Source: Kentomonas sorsogonicus (taxonomy: Eukaryota; Euglenozoa; Kinetoplastea; Trypanosomatida; Trypanosomatidae). From it: 64,000 bases of DNA. The stretch is taken from NCBI GenBank assembly GCA_030347455.1, contig JAQOSZ010000305.1, positions 1-64,000 on the forward strand. Reading direction: 5' to 3'. Under the pieces are notes generated by a model. That model was not told where the DNA came from, made no database searches, and saw only the letters and a list, made by a program, of their open reading frames with translations. Shown here one piece after another: positions 29,301 through 39,600 of this stretch. Position 1 is the stretch's first letter, and each line of letters begins with the position of its first letter. Made by a program: the position numbers and the translations under genes.

Positions 29301-30347
29301 CAGTAGCAGAAGTAGTATAGGCATAGTAGAATATTCATATTTAACGCCTCATCAGATAATGCAACGTCTCAGAGCGGGCGCTATCGCTCATTATTTTTTT
29401 CTTGCTGCCTGCGCCCCGATGTCTACATATTTATTGAGGCGTTCAGTGGTTTTGTCCTTCGCTTTTTTTTTCTCGCATTGAAGAAGCAAGGACGGTAAAA
29501 TAGATGTGCACTACGCGCACACATGATAACAAAGAGACATCTCCTGCTCTATAACACAACTTAGTCGACATCTTAGAAGTCAGCGTCGGCGCCACTGTCA
29601 TAACGAAATGGTCTGCACTGATGTTGTCACTGTAATCGTTAATAGTTACTATATCATTATTATATTGTAATGAACTAGCATTGTCACTCATTCCGCTCAT
29701 CTGTATTTTGACAACTCACTCGCCTTTTTCTCAACTTTTTATCTCCCACGGTGCTATTACATCCCCTCCTCACCCTGACCCGCCCCCCCCCAAACAATTT
29801 TTGTGTCTCCTTATTCTATTTTTACTATTTTTTTGCTGAACCATGAGTCGTAATACACTTGCCTTTACGTGTTGTTGTCTTGTTTCTACTCCTTCCCACG
29901 CTTGATTCTTCTAAAATTCTCAGACTCAGGCACAACGCTCTCTCTCCCTCTCTTTCTCTCTCTCTCTTTCTGCTTCTATATATCGCTAACTTTGTCAAGT
30001 CAGTGTCCCCTCACTTCTTCCACGCATAACGTCCCATGAAAAAGATAGAATATGGGTTCTACTAGTACTCGGCAAAAGTGAGAAGTGGTCAATAGAAGTA
30101 AAAAAAAAAAAACTAAAGGACCCACAATGGAGCATGAGGTATACAAGAGAAACTGTGTAAGCACCAACTGAAAAAAATGATACGTCATACTGCAATCTGA
30201 AGTCTGAAAGAGCGGAGAACACTACTGCAACTGAACGTTTAGCTGCTGAAATGAAAATGTGATCGATATGAGGCCTTTCTTTTTTTTTTTTTCTAGTTTC
30301 TTGCCAAGTCCACCGATTCGAGATAATGCGTAGTTGTCAGTTCCTTT

Positions 30348-30599
30348 ATGTATCGTCTCTTCGATCCCGATTTATCAATCTCTGTTCCTCCCCATTTGTT
30401 TTCTGTTCAACACACTGTGAGAGAAGAAAAAAACGTTCATCTCCGCCAAGGTCTTCATTCCGCGGTGGCACAACGGAAGCTTGAAACTGTAAAAAGTGTC
30501 CTCTCCAGAGAATATGCAAATCAACGTGTATTACAACAACAACAACGGAAAGAAGAAAAAAAAAAGAATTTGTTCGCAATGAAACGTAAAACGTCATGA
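30348..30599 (+). CDS. Doubtful small protein, 83 residues
   Basis: An ATG frame that begins about 50 bases after a strong poly-T tract ending in CTAG (30279-30296), the layout of a trans-spliced gene here. The product (MYRLFDPDLSISVPPHLFSV at the start) turns into a charged, Gln- and Lys-rich helix at the end. A shorter ATG frame starts earlier, at 30326, in another frame. There is no recognised domain, and base composition matches non-coding DNA. More likely chance than real. Confidence 0.2.
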   Translation: MYRLFDPDLSISVPPHLFSVQHTVREEKNVHLRQGLHSAVAQRKLETVKSVLSREYANQRVLQQQQRKEEKKKNLFAMKRKTS

Positions 30600-31029
30600 T
30601 CACCGCAGTAAAACAGAAGAAAAACTGGAGCGTGTCCCATTGTTGCCACTGCCATGTGACTGAAGCCGCGATTGATCTACGGCATTCTTCATAGTCATAT
30701 TTTCAGTAAGTCACTGCATGTTGACCTGTACAGGCTTTACACAAGTTGATGAGGATGCACTGCAATATTCGATGAGAGTATCGATTCCGAATCACCTTAT
30801 ATTGTCTCCCTCTCCCCTCCCCCCCCCCCTTTCTTCTCTTTGGTTTAGTTATCAGATAATCTACTTTGTTTACAACAAAAGATAAGAAAACCAGAAGAGG
30901 ATATATATTATTTTTTCTGTTGCGTCCAGACACACACACACACAAAAAAAAAAAAAAAACACCTTAACTATCACTATTATTGCTACTATTTCTTCGTTTC
31001 CGTTAGCCACGAAATAAAAATAAACTTGA

Positions 31030-31063
31030 TTTTTTTTTTTCCTCTCTACTCATATTTCGCTAG
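31030..31063 (+). promoter_or_regulatory. Probable trans-splice acceptor of the ABC ATPase gene
   Basis: A T10 run, CCTCTCTACTC, then TTTCGCTAG with AG at 31062-31063, about 70 bases ahead of the start codon at 31133. Confidence 0.55.
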
Positions 31064-31132
31064 CAAGACTTGACAAAAGGGTACAGATTAAAAAGAAAAA
31101 AAAAGTGGTAACACGATATCAATAGTATCACG

Positions 31133-32026
31133 ATGGAAGACGCGATCATTTCCTGCGACAACATTCACAAGACGTATCTGCTTGGCACAGAAGGCGTTCC
31201 AGCGCTGCGGGGCGTCGACGTGGACGTGCGGGACGGTGAATTTCTTGTCATTTACGGAACCAGTGGAGGCGGTAAAAGCACGCTTCTCAACGTCCTGGGG
31301 ACCATCGACACGCCAACCAAGGGGAACCTTTTCTTGTTCGACAAGCGCATTACAGACAACACCCCAGATTCCGAGCTGGCGTCCATTCGCTGCCGACGCA
31401 TGGGCTTTGTTTTCCAGTCATTTAACTTACTTTCAACAATGGACGCACTCGACAACGTCTGCTTGCCAATGCTGATTGCAGGCAAATTGTCTCGATCGGA
31501 AATGCGAAAAAGAGGGAAGCAGCTTCTCGCGGATGTCGGGCTTGGGCATCGCATGCACCACTATCCCAGCATGATGTCGGGCGGAGAGCAACAGCGCGCC
31601 ACTATCGCGCGGGCACTCGCAAATGACCCCGAAATGTTGTTGCTAGATGAGCCCACCGGAGATCTTGACACCAAAAACACTCTCATGGTGATGAACATTC
31701 TCCTCACGCTCAACCGCACCCGCGGCCTCACGATGGTAATGGTGTCACACGACGTGTACATGAAGCAGTACGCACACCGCGTTCTGTACATTCGGGATGG
31801 AAAGGTATTCAAGTTCGAGAGCATAGCGGAAAACGTCCGTGAGCGCGCCTGGCAGCAACTACAGGATTCCATCAATGGTAAGACAGGGCAAAATGCGGAT
31901 GAGGAAGCAAAGAGCGAGGTGAAGGCACCAGAGAATTACGATACATTTACAGCTCAACAAGAAATTGACCTCGATGACGACCCGGAGATGCAGACGATTG
32001 TCGATGTGCTGTTCGGTAAGAGCTAG
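31133..32026 (+). CDS. ABC transporter ATPase subunit, LolD/MacB-like (ABCH-type)
   Basis: 297 residues with a single nucleotide-binding domain and no membrane segment. Walker A is GTSGGGKS (about 42-49), the Q loop lies in FVFQSFNLL, the ABC signature is MSGGEQQRATIARAL, Walker B is MLLLDEPTGDLD and the switch histidine is in MVSHD. The sequence is closest in style to bacterial LolD/MacB ATPases, which extract lipoproteins or drive mechanotransmission. Stand-alone ATPases of this kind in trypanosomatids are filed in the small ABCH subfamily. The C-terminal about 60 residues are an acidic extension. Its membrane partner is not in this window. Confidence 0.92.
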   Translation: MEDAIISCDNIHKTYLLGTEGVPALRGVDVDVRDGEFLVIYGTSGGGKSTLLNVLGTIDTPTKGNLFLFDKRITDNTPDSELASIRCRRMGFVFQSFNLLSTMDALDNVCLPMLIAGKLSRSEMRKRGKQLLADVGLGHRMHHYPSMMSGGEQQRATIARALANDPEMLLLDEPTGDLDTKNTLMVMNILLTLNRTRGLTMVMVSHDVYMKQYAHRVLYIRDGKVFKFESIAENVRERAWQQLQDSINGKTGQNADEEAKSEVKAPENYDTFTAQQEIDLDDDPEMQTIVDVLFGKS

Positions 32027-33078
32027 ACCGCAGACTGCTACCGCTAGTAGTACGCTTTGTGTGTCTGACTCAATTCTTTTGCGATGACAAGACGCTGTCG
32101 CATGTTCCCTGTTGTGAATTAGGATATATAATCGGCTACTGTCTCAATCACCCTTTGCTTTTTGTGTGTGTGTGTGTTGTTTTTTTCTATTTTCACACCC
32201 ATTTTTCTTTTTTGTTTATATGCTTGATTGAACGCGAGCTGAACCCCCGCACAGTCAAACAGTCCTCTCGAGTCCTTGCGTAGATATGTCTCGTCATTTC
32301 CGACGTTTTCTTGTGTTGACCACTGGAAATTGTGTGAAGTAAAAGGCAAGGTGAATCTGAGATAGTTATCACTTCCTCCGTTGTTTTCCTCAATTTCTTT
32401 AGGTTTTGGTTCGCATTATTCTTTTTCACTCGTCCTCTTCACTCGCCTACCATTCAATCCACATCTTTCCATCCCCCCCCCCCCCCCTCCTCCTCCTCCT
32501 CCTCCTTTATCTCCTTTTCTTTCCTCATTTCTTCTTGCTTCGTATAACGTCTCTTCTGTGTGCCAGTTACGCTGGAAACTATCACGTTTTGCTCTCTTCT
32601 TTTCACCTGCTTTTTCATTGATACAGATCTCTCTCCCCCTCCCCCTCCCTCTTTCATGCTCCCTGTTTTATTATCATCGGAGATTCCACCTATCTCACCT
32701 ACACTCATGCTTCGCTCGCTATCCAATCTGCGTTTCCCTTTCTGAAGTGCTCAATAACGACAAGCTCAAAAGTAAGCAGTATGTCCACCATGTACGATCG
32801 CTACTCATACAAACTCAGAATAATTCTATCTGTCACTCTCCACTGAGTGCTATATTGGATAACGAATGCTGTGTTGTGTTCACGTGACATTGTTAGTTCG
32901 TTAGTCTATGTGTTTCACGATGTGGGGAATGAATACAAGGGCATGTATTCACTTATGTATTCATTACCTGTCTGATCATTGCGTGATTGTAAGTGATTAT
33001 CCCCTTCCCCCCCCCCCCCTCTCATAATATTAACAAAGGAAAAGAACACAACGGACTCATCCACTTTTCGGTTTAAAG

Positions 33079-33145
<67 letters not shown>

Positions 33146-33261
33146 TCGCCGTCGTATTGCACATCCAAAGAACTAGTAACAACAGGGGAGAGATAGAGAA
33201 GGAGAGAGAGAGAGAGAGACCGTATCTAGATGCGCCCATCAATGAAAGTGCGGTAACGCAG
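32027..33261. other. Intergenic, pyrimidine-rich
   Basis: No supported gene. Open frames across 32381-32887 are low-complexity products of CT-rich DNA (C16 near 32472-32487, CTC repeats). A C/T tract at 33001-33021 followed by AAAG near 33036-33039 is a candidate splice site for the helicase gene; the TAA microsatellite then falls in its 5' UTR. Confidence 0.5.
33080..33145. repeat. (TAA)22 microsatellite
   Basis: An uninterrupted TAA array of about 66 bases, 117 bases ahead of the helicase start codon and followed by a GA run at 33201-33220. Confidence 0.95.
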
Positions 33262-36200
33262 ATGGAGCAACTACTGACGTGGTCGCAACGTCAGTGTCCT
33301 GTATGTCAAGATGCCGCCCTTTTGTTTCGGCTTTCCCGTTTTGGTTGCGTCTTTTCATGCCCCAAATGTCTCTACTGTAGAGATGTGAAGGCAGTTTTTG
33401 CGGAGTTTGTCGCTCGCTGTAAGCAATACGACTATCACGAGGATGTGGACGACAGCGACACCGCATTCATACCAGTTATGCGCACAGAGAACTGCAGCAC
33501 CGAAGATATTCGAGTGTGCTCATTGGAACCTGTGCCTTCGAGACGATGTGTTTCGCTGCGCTTTACAGGTTTTACTGATGGAGACCGCCCTTGTGAAGTT
33601 GTGGCAGCGTCCTTCTCTAGGGCCATATCAGAAAAGCTGATACGCTGCCCGGACGGTTCCCCATCGTTGGAAATTGAAATGCAGTACTACGATGCTGTGA
33701 TGGAAGAACTACGGCAACTGAGAAGGGGAGGCGCATTCTTCTTTTTTGTTAACGGGCTCAGCGACGCTGCGCTGGGACTGTGCGCTGCACCAGTTCACAG
33801 ACCTGCTGTGATGGCCCTACACCTATCACCCCTCTTGCAGCAAACGCTGATGCGACATCAACTCGAGGGTGTTCATACGCTGCTGCACCGCCACCACGGC
33901 CGGTGCATCTTGGCAGATGAGATGGGGGTGGGGAAAACGCTACAGCTGATTGCCGCTCTGGATCTGGCGAGGCCGTTTCCCGTGCTGCTCGTGTGTCCTT
34001 CGGTAATCAAGTACATGTGGGCAGCCGCCATCGAGCAGTACCTGTGCCCGGCAGTGGGGGTGGACGACATCCTCCTCATTAATGGCTCCAACGACAACCC
34101 TCCTCAGTCACACACTCCCAAGGTAGTGCTGGTCAGCTACCACATGGTCAGTATCCTGGGCGAGTCGCTGCTATCAAGGGGCTGGCGCTGCCTTGTGTGC
34201 GATGAGAGCCATCTTCTTCATACTACGCTCTCTGGTAAAGATGCCAGGTACACCCGTCTGCTACACCAGCTCAGCCGGAGGGTTGACTTGTGTCTCTTGC
34301 TTACGGGCACACCGGCGCTGGCATCGCCGTTTGACATGTACAATCAGCTAGACATGGTGAGAGCGGGCATGTTTGGGCAGACACGATACGAGTTCGCGTG
34401 GCGGTACTGCAGAATAACAATTGATCCGTTCATGAAGGTCGACGCGTGCGTGCGGCCCGGCGAGCTGCGGAGCCTCCTCGACGAGCACTGCTTCGTTCGT
34501 CGCCTGAAAAGGGACATACTGGATCTGCCAGCCAAACGAAGGGCCATCTTGCGGGTGCGCGACTCGCCTGGCGATGTCGCCGACAGAGCGGCGCAGCACT
34601 TTCAGATAGCGTACTCGTCGGCGTGGAGAGGGAAACTGCCCGGAGTGCTGGAGGCCATCGACTACTACTCCGCCAAGTACGCCCCTCTCGTGTTGTTTGC
34701 ACACCACATCGACTTTATGGATGCGATCGAGCGGCACGTCACGGCCTCCCGACGGCTTCGCTACGCCCGCATCGACGGGACCGTCCCGCCGCTGCAGCGA
34801 AGCAAGGTGGTGTCACAGTTTGCGGACGGGCACTATCAGGTGCTCATTGTGGGCATCACAGCGTGCGCGGTCGGCCTGTCGCTGGCTGCGGCCAAGTGCG
34901 CCATCTTTTGCGAACTGCCTCCGGACATCTCGTGGATGTGTCAGGCGGAGGACCGGCTGCACCGTCTAGGGCAGCAGAACGAGGTGCACCTCCTGTACGT
35001 CCTGGGGGTCCACTCCGCCTTTGACCGTAAACACTTCGCGACACTCTGCGAGACGTACCAGAACGTGAACCAAGTCGTCGCTTTCGGCGAAGATGACGTG
35101 AGGCTCTCGCAGGTGCTACACCGCACCGCGGCAGTCGGCGGCTGCGCCACTTCTGAGCACCTTGAAAATGAGTTTCCTCCCAGTGGACAGTCAGAGAACC
35201 AGGCCAAGACGGTTAGCGGGCAAGATGGTGGGTACGTGTTCCGAATCAGCGCCAACACGCGCCGCGTTCACGCCACGCACGCAACGGGCGATCAGTACGT
35301 GTCGCTGTCGCCGCACGGGGCCCTCGCGGTGGTGCGCGGGCGGCAGCACGAGATGTGGCGCGACCTTTCCGCGTTCCTCGAAACCTTCGACAGCCTCTCG
35401 ACCTTCTCGCAGCGCCAAGTCATCGCGTCGAGGCGTTGGCTCCCGCCTCGCTTCGAGTGGAGCCCGACTGACAACGCCATTGGCCGCCGTAACGGTGCAG
35501 GGCCGCGCGTGCGCTACGCCGTCACAACGCCGCGGGTGGCGAGCGCGGTGGGGTGGGGTGTGTGGCTTGGGGTGCCTCTGCCGTTCGCGCCGCACTCACT
35601 GCGCACCGCCTACCGCTTCGCACGCGTCCGTCGAGGCCCCGACGGCGGCTGGGTCGCTCTGTGTCTGCAGTGCGAGGCGCCGGTGTGCATCAGCGGTCTA
35701 CCCGGGGCGACGGCGGCGCCACTCCCCGGGCGCCTCATTCAGGTCGAACAGGACCACCAACTCTTCTGCAGCGGCGCGTGCCGCGAGACGTATTTCCTCA
35801 CACGCTCCTCCGCTGCCATCCGGCGGGCGGTAGAGAGCCGTGACGGTGGCGTCTGCAACTTTTGTCACGTTAATTGCACCGCACTGCTGCAGGAGCTGGT
35901 GCAGTGCGCGACGGAGGACGAGCGGGTGGTACTGATTCAGCGCGCGCACCCTGCGCTAGCCGGTTTTCCTACGCTCGTGGCCAACCTTCTTCGCACTCTC
36001 TCCCCTGGCTGCCTGTGGAACGCGGACCACATCGTGCCCGTGGCGCTCGGCGGCGGCATGGCGGGCCTCGACAACCTGCAGACTCTCTGCGTGGCGTGCC
36101 ACGCCATGAAGACCGCGGAGGACGTCCGCAAAATCGCTAGGAGTGCCGCAGGCAGAGGCAGCAATGCGAGAAGCCAGAATGCACGTACCACTGTCAACCG

Positions 36201-36288
36201 CGCGATCGACAGCATGCTGCTGCTGTTGGCGAAGGAAGATGCCTGCCCCGCAAGTCGAGTTACACGGCGTCGTTCCCCACGTGCGTGA
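33262..36288 (+). CDS. ZRANB3-like SNF2 helicase with C-terminal HNH nuclease domain
   Basis: 1008 residues from the ATG at 33262; the frame is open further upstream but without an ATG. The N-terminus carries four cysteines in CPVC and CPKC (about 13-37), a zinc-ribbon-like element. The SNF2 core follows: ILADEMGVGKT (about 216-226), VLLVCPS, DESH (about 314), LLLTGTPA, and motif VI QAEDRLHRLGQQ (about 561-572). A cysteine-rich linker (CLQCEAPVC, FCSGACRETYF) leads to CNFCHVNC and an HNH motif with ADHIVPVALGG, LDNLQTLCVACH (about 917-950). Human ZRANB3 combines an annealing helicase with a C-terminal HNH endonuclease and remodels stalled forks. The same layout here suggests a fork-repair role in the nucleus. 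No PCNA-binding motif is obvious. Confidence 0.9.
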   Translation: MEQLLTWSQRQCPVCQDAALLFRLSRFGCVFSCPKCLYCRDVKAVFAEFVARCKQYDYHEDVDDSDTAFIPVMRTENCSTEDIRVCSLEPVPSRRCVSLRFTGFTDGDRPCEVVAASFSRAISEKLIRCPDGSPSLEIEMQYYDAVMEELRQLRRGGAFFFFVNGLSDAALGLCAAPVHRPAVMALHLSPLLQQTLMRHQLEGVHTLLHRHHGRCILADEMGVGKTLQLIAALDLARPFPVLLVCPSVIKYMWAAAIEQYLCPAVGVDDILLINGSNDNPPQSHTPKVVLVSYHMVSILGESLLSRGWRCLVCDESHLLHTTLSGKDARYTRLLHQLSRRVDLCLLLTGTPALASPFDMYNQLDMVRAGMFGQTRYEFAWRYCRITIDPFMKVDACVRPGELRSLLDEHCFVRRLKRDILDLPAKRRAILRVRDSPGDVADRAAQHFQIAYSSAWRGKLPGVLEAIDYYSAKYAPLVLFAHHIDFMDAIERHVTASRRLRYARIDGTVPPLQRSKVVSQFADGHYQVLIVGITACAVGLSLAAAKCAIFCELPPDISWMCQAEDRLHRLGQQNEVHLLYVLGVHSAFDRKHFATLCETYQNVNQVVAFGEDDVRLSQVLHRTAAVGGCATSEHLENEFPPSGQSENQAKTVSGQDGGYVFRISANTRRVHATHATGDQYVSLSPHGALAVVRGRQHEMWRDLSAFLETFDSLSTFSQRQVIASRRWLPPRFEWSPTDNAIGRRNGAGPRVRYAVTTPRVASAVGWGVWLGVPLPFAPHSLRTAYRFARVRRGPDGGWVALCLQCEAPVCISGLPGATAAPLPGRLIQVEQDHQLFCSGACRETYFLTRSSAAIRRAVESRDGGVCNFCHVNCTALLQELVQCATEDERVVLIQRAHPALAGFPTLVANLLRTLSPGCLWNADHIVPVALGGGMAGLDNLQTLCVACHAMKTAEDVRKIARSAAGRGSNARSQNARTTVNRAIDSMLLLLAKEDACPASRVTRRRSPRA

Positions 36289-36673
36289 CCACGGGCAAGA
36301 AACCTGCAAGAGGGACTCGCACCGTAGTCATGAAGAGGGCGGGGGGAAGGGGGAGGGGAGAGAGAGAGAGAGAGAGAGGGAAAAAAAAAACGCTGACCGA
36401 GATAAACAGCACAGTACTTGCTGTACATTTTTTTTTTTAATTTTCCTTGCTGAATCTGTCTGCCTGTGTGCTCCTAACCACAGTGTGTCTCGCGCTGAAA
36501 ATGAAGTCCTGTGTGGCGTGGAACCTCGTGTCTGGACTCTCCTTTGATGCTACCATGTTTTTTCACTGGCTACTCCACTACTTTTCAACACTTTCCCCTC
36601 CCGCTCCTCCACACACACCCATGCGCACACACACACATGCGCACGTATCCACACGTACACGCAGGACGCACAC
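36289..36673. other. Intergenic
   Basis: A GA run (36358-36377) is followed by a T-rich stretch near 36428-36447 and a C/T tract at 36591-36609, then CA repeats up to the next start codon. The C/T tract is the likely splice signal for the DUF726 gene. Confidence 0.5.
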
Positions 36674-39600
36674 ATGGACAAGCATGATTTGTTGAGTCGC
36701 TTTCGCGACACACACGAGTTCATATGGAAACCGCAACGACCTGAGCGCACTGTCTCTGAGGTCAAGGAGTATATCGGCCTGATGCGCTCGCACGAGTTGG
36801 TGGTGCCCCCCATGACGCTGGAGGACAGGGTTCAGGTGCGGCTGCTGCTCTACGCGGTCTTGGGCAGCGAAAAGTACCTGGACATGTTTGACGGCGCGCT
36901 GCTGCCGCCGCCCTACGCGCTGCCGGACGCGACAGACATCAAGTGGACCGCCGATGACATTGGGACGGTAGTGCGTGCAATCGACCCTGCGCTGGACGTG
37001 GCGATCGTGCTGATGCCATTCAACCTCGCCACTCGCGTCGCCGCGTACGATGCGTGTCTGCGCGCGGCTGCCCGCCGCCTGTGCTGGGTGTTGAACATGC
37101 CCTTCGCCGTCGTCGAGTGCTATGAGGAGGCTGTCGGAGCCATCGTCGTTGGGGAGACAGATGTCGCCAAGGTGCGTCAAATGATCGAGGCGGAAAAGGC
37201 CGCCAGAAAGCGCAGCCTGCGCCGCGCAGCCACTATCGGCGGTTTCGCCGTCTTTGGATCGGTGCTGCTGCTTCTGGCCGGCTCCTGGGCGGCCCCGCTC
37301 ATCGCGCCGGCGTACAACACGATGCTGTCAGGAGCCATCACCACCATCCAGGGCGCGGGCAGCATCGGCGCGTACGTACTCGGTTCTTCGTCCGTCGGCG
37401 CTGCGGTCACCTACGCGGCAACGGTGGCGTCGCACGTGGTGGCTCTGGGCCAGGTCGTCACCCCGTTCCTCTCGCCGGCGAACCTGACGGTCATCTTCGG
37501 CGTCTCCGGCGCTGCCCTCGGGGCATACAACGCGTACCACCGCACCGACGAGTCCGCCGACTTTGCGCTGCGCTCCATGGAGGACGTGGAGGCCTTCAGC
37601 AGCAGCGGCGACGACAGCGACGGCGACAGCGCTGCGGGCGGCCACGACAGGAGCTCCGAGAGCGACAGGGACGGCGGCGACGACGCGGAGAAGGACGACG
37701 GCGACGCCGACGCGGGCTCTCCCACCGTGGCGGCCCTGCAAGCCGAGTTCGACGTGGAAAACTTCGTCGAGGAGAGCTCGCAGAGGGGAATCGTGGTGCC
37801 GTCACACACGCGCTCCACCGCTATGGCACACGTCTCGAAGATGCCTCTGGTAAAGAAGCGCTACCGCAGCATTGTTTTCGCCGTCGACTGCCGGCTCAGT
37901 GGCTTTGAGCTGCACCTCAAGTCAGTGAAGCTGCTGTCAGGGGTGTGGAGCCTGCTGCCGCCCGCCGAGATCACCGACGGCCACTCTGGCATCATGGCGT
38001 GCACAAACCGCTACAGCCGTCCGACCGGCTCCGGCTTCATTGTCTGCTACACCGCCTCTCCTGCCGGCATCGGGGCGGTCGGGTACACGTCGCTGCGCGT
38101 GTGGGTCCGCGTCTTCCACGACTTTATGGACGGTTGGGCCTTCTCCTCCTTCTGCGAGTTCGCCGACGCCGACTTTGACCCCTTCGCCGCCGAGTACCGC
38201 CTGGAGGAAACGTCGGTGGTGGGAAGCTACGTGGACGACGCGCTGGGTGTCACGGCGGAGATGCACAAGAGGCCCTTCACCTACATCAAGCTGTACCTGT
38301 CCGAGGACCAGAAAAAGCACGGGGGCCGCAGCGGACACATCAAGGCGCGCGAGTTCCCGCAGTACCTCCAGGAGTGCGTCTACGCCCACTCGGGCGAGCG
38401 GCGCTACATCGGGCTCGGCGTCATCAACCACTCGAGCCACAAGATCCGGTTCAAGAGCGTCCACATCGAGCAGGGTGAGATCTCCAGCAAGACACCGGCC
38501 CCCAGGGAGGTGCGCCCGAAGCAGGCGTCGGTCGTGTACGTGCTGAACCGTAACTGGGTCATCGACGTCTCGGGGTATCTGATACTGGAGCTGGAGAACG
38601 CAGAAGCTGCCGTCGGTGCGGCGACTACATCAGGAGCGGCGACATTGAAAACACCACCGCCGCCGCCGCCGAGGCGGAGTCACTGCGTCAAGATTCAGTT
38701 CCGTGTCAACTCGCTCAACAAGGTCCTTCTCTCCATCGCCGCGGCGCCCACGGCCATTGAGCTCAAACTACTTGCACTGACGGCGACGACGCAGCCCAGC
38801 AAGTTCAACGTCAAGAGCGCCGAGGGGCTCTTCTTCTCCATGAGCGTCAAGACGAGCGCCTCCGACAACACGGTGCAGATCACCGTCACCGACGCGCACG
38901 CACCGCGCACCACCGCCGCTGCCGCCGCGCGGGTCGCCCCGCACGCGAGCGTCACGGTGGGCGTGTGCGGCTACAGCGATCTGTTCGATCCGCGGCGCTC
39001 GACGTCCGACCAGCAGGTGGGGCTGTGGCACACCATCTTCCGCCGCACCAGCGTGCTGGGCAACTCCGAGGCGTACGCGCTGCAGTGGGAGAACGAGCAC
39101 CTCCAGAACTTCAGCAAGCTCATCCAAAGCGACCTCGGAATCGCGGACCGACTGAGCAAGAAGGCGATCAAGAAGGTCACCAAGAAGATGAAGAAGCAGG
39201 TGATGCGTGGGGTTCTCTTCAAGTGGTTCAATAGCTACCGCTCGTTTGTCGGGGTGTTCTACATCCCCAGCTTCGCCATCTGGGCTGCCAGCGCCATCAA
39301 CAACAGTTTCGCGTCGCTGTCCAACAGGGCCGAGTTCGCCGGCAAGACGCTCGCTCTGGCGCTGCTCGACCCCAAGCGCGGCCGCCGCCCGGTGACGCTC
39401 GTCGGCTTCAGCTTCGGCAGCAAGGTCGTCTTCGACTGCCTCTGCGAGCTGGCGCGCGTCGGGCAGAACGACCTGGTCGAGAACGCGTTCCTCATCGGCG
39501 GCCCCTTCACCGCGGACGGCGCCGAGTGGCAGCGGCTGCGCGGTGTCGTCGCGGGGCGCCTCGTGAACGCCTTCACCCGCAGCGACTGGCTGCTGTGGCT

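Larger units (their letters stand above)
29301..31132. other. Long intergenic region
   Basis: 1.8 kb without a convincing protein gene, long for this genome. It has CT repeats (about 29938-29970), poly-T and poly-A runs and a possible splice acceptor near 30279-30296. A spliced non-coding RNA or small-protein gene is possible; see 30348-30599. Confidence 0.45.

Noticed and set aside
32381-32887. 168-codon plus-strand frame between the ABC and helicase genes
   Set aside because: Translation of CT-rich tracts (Pro, Ser, Leu, Phe runs); reads as processing signal and not protein.
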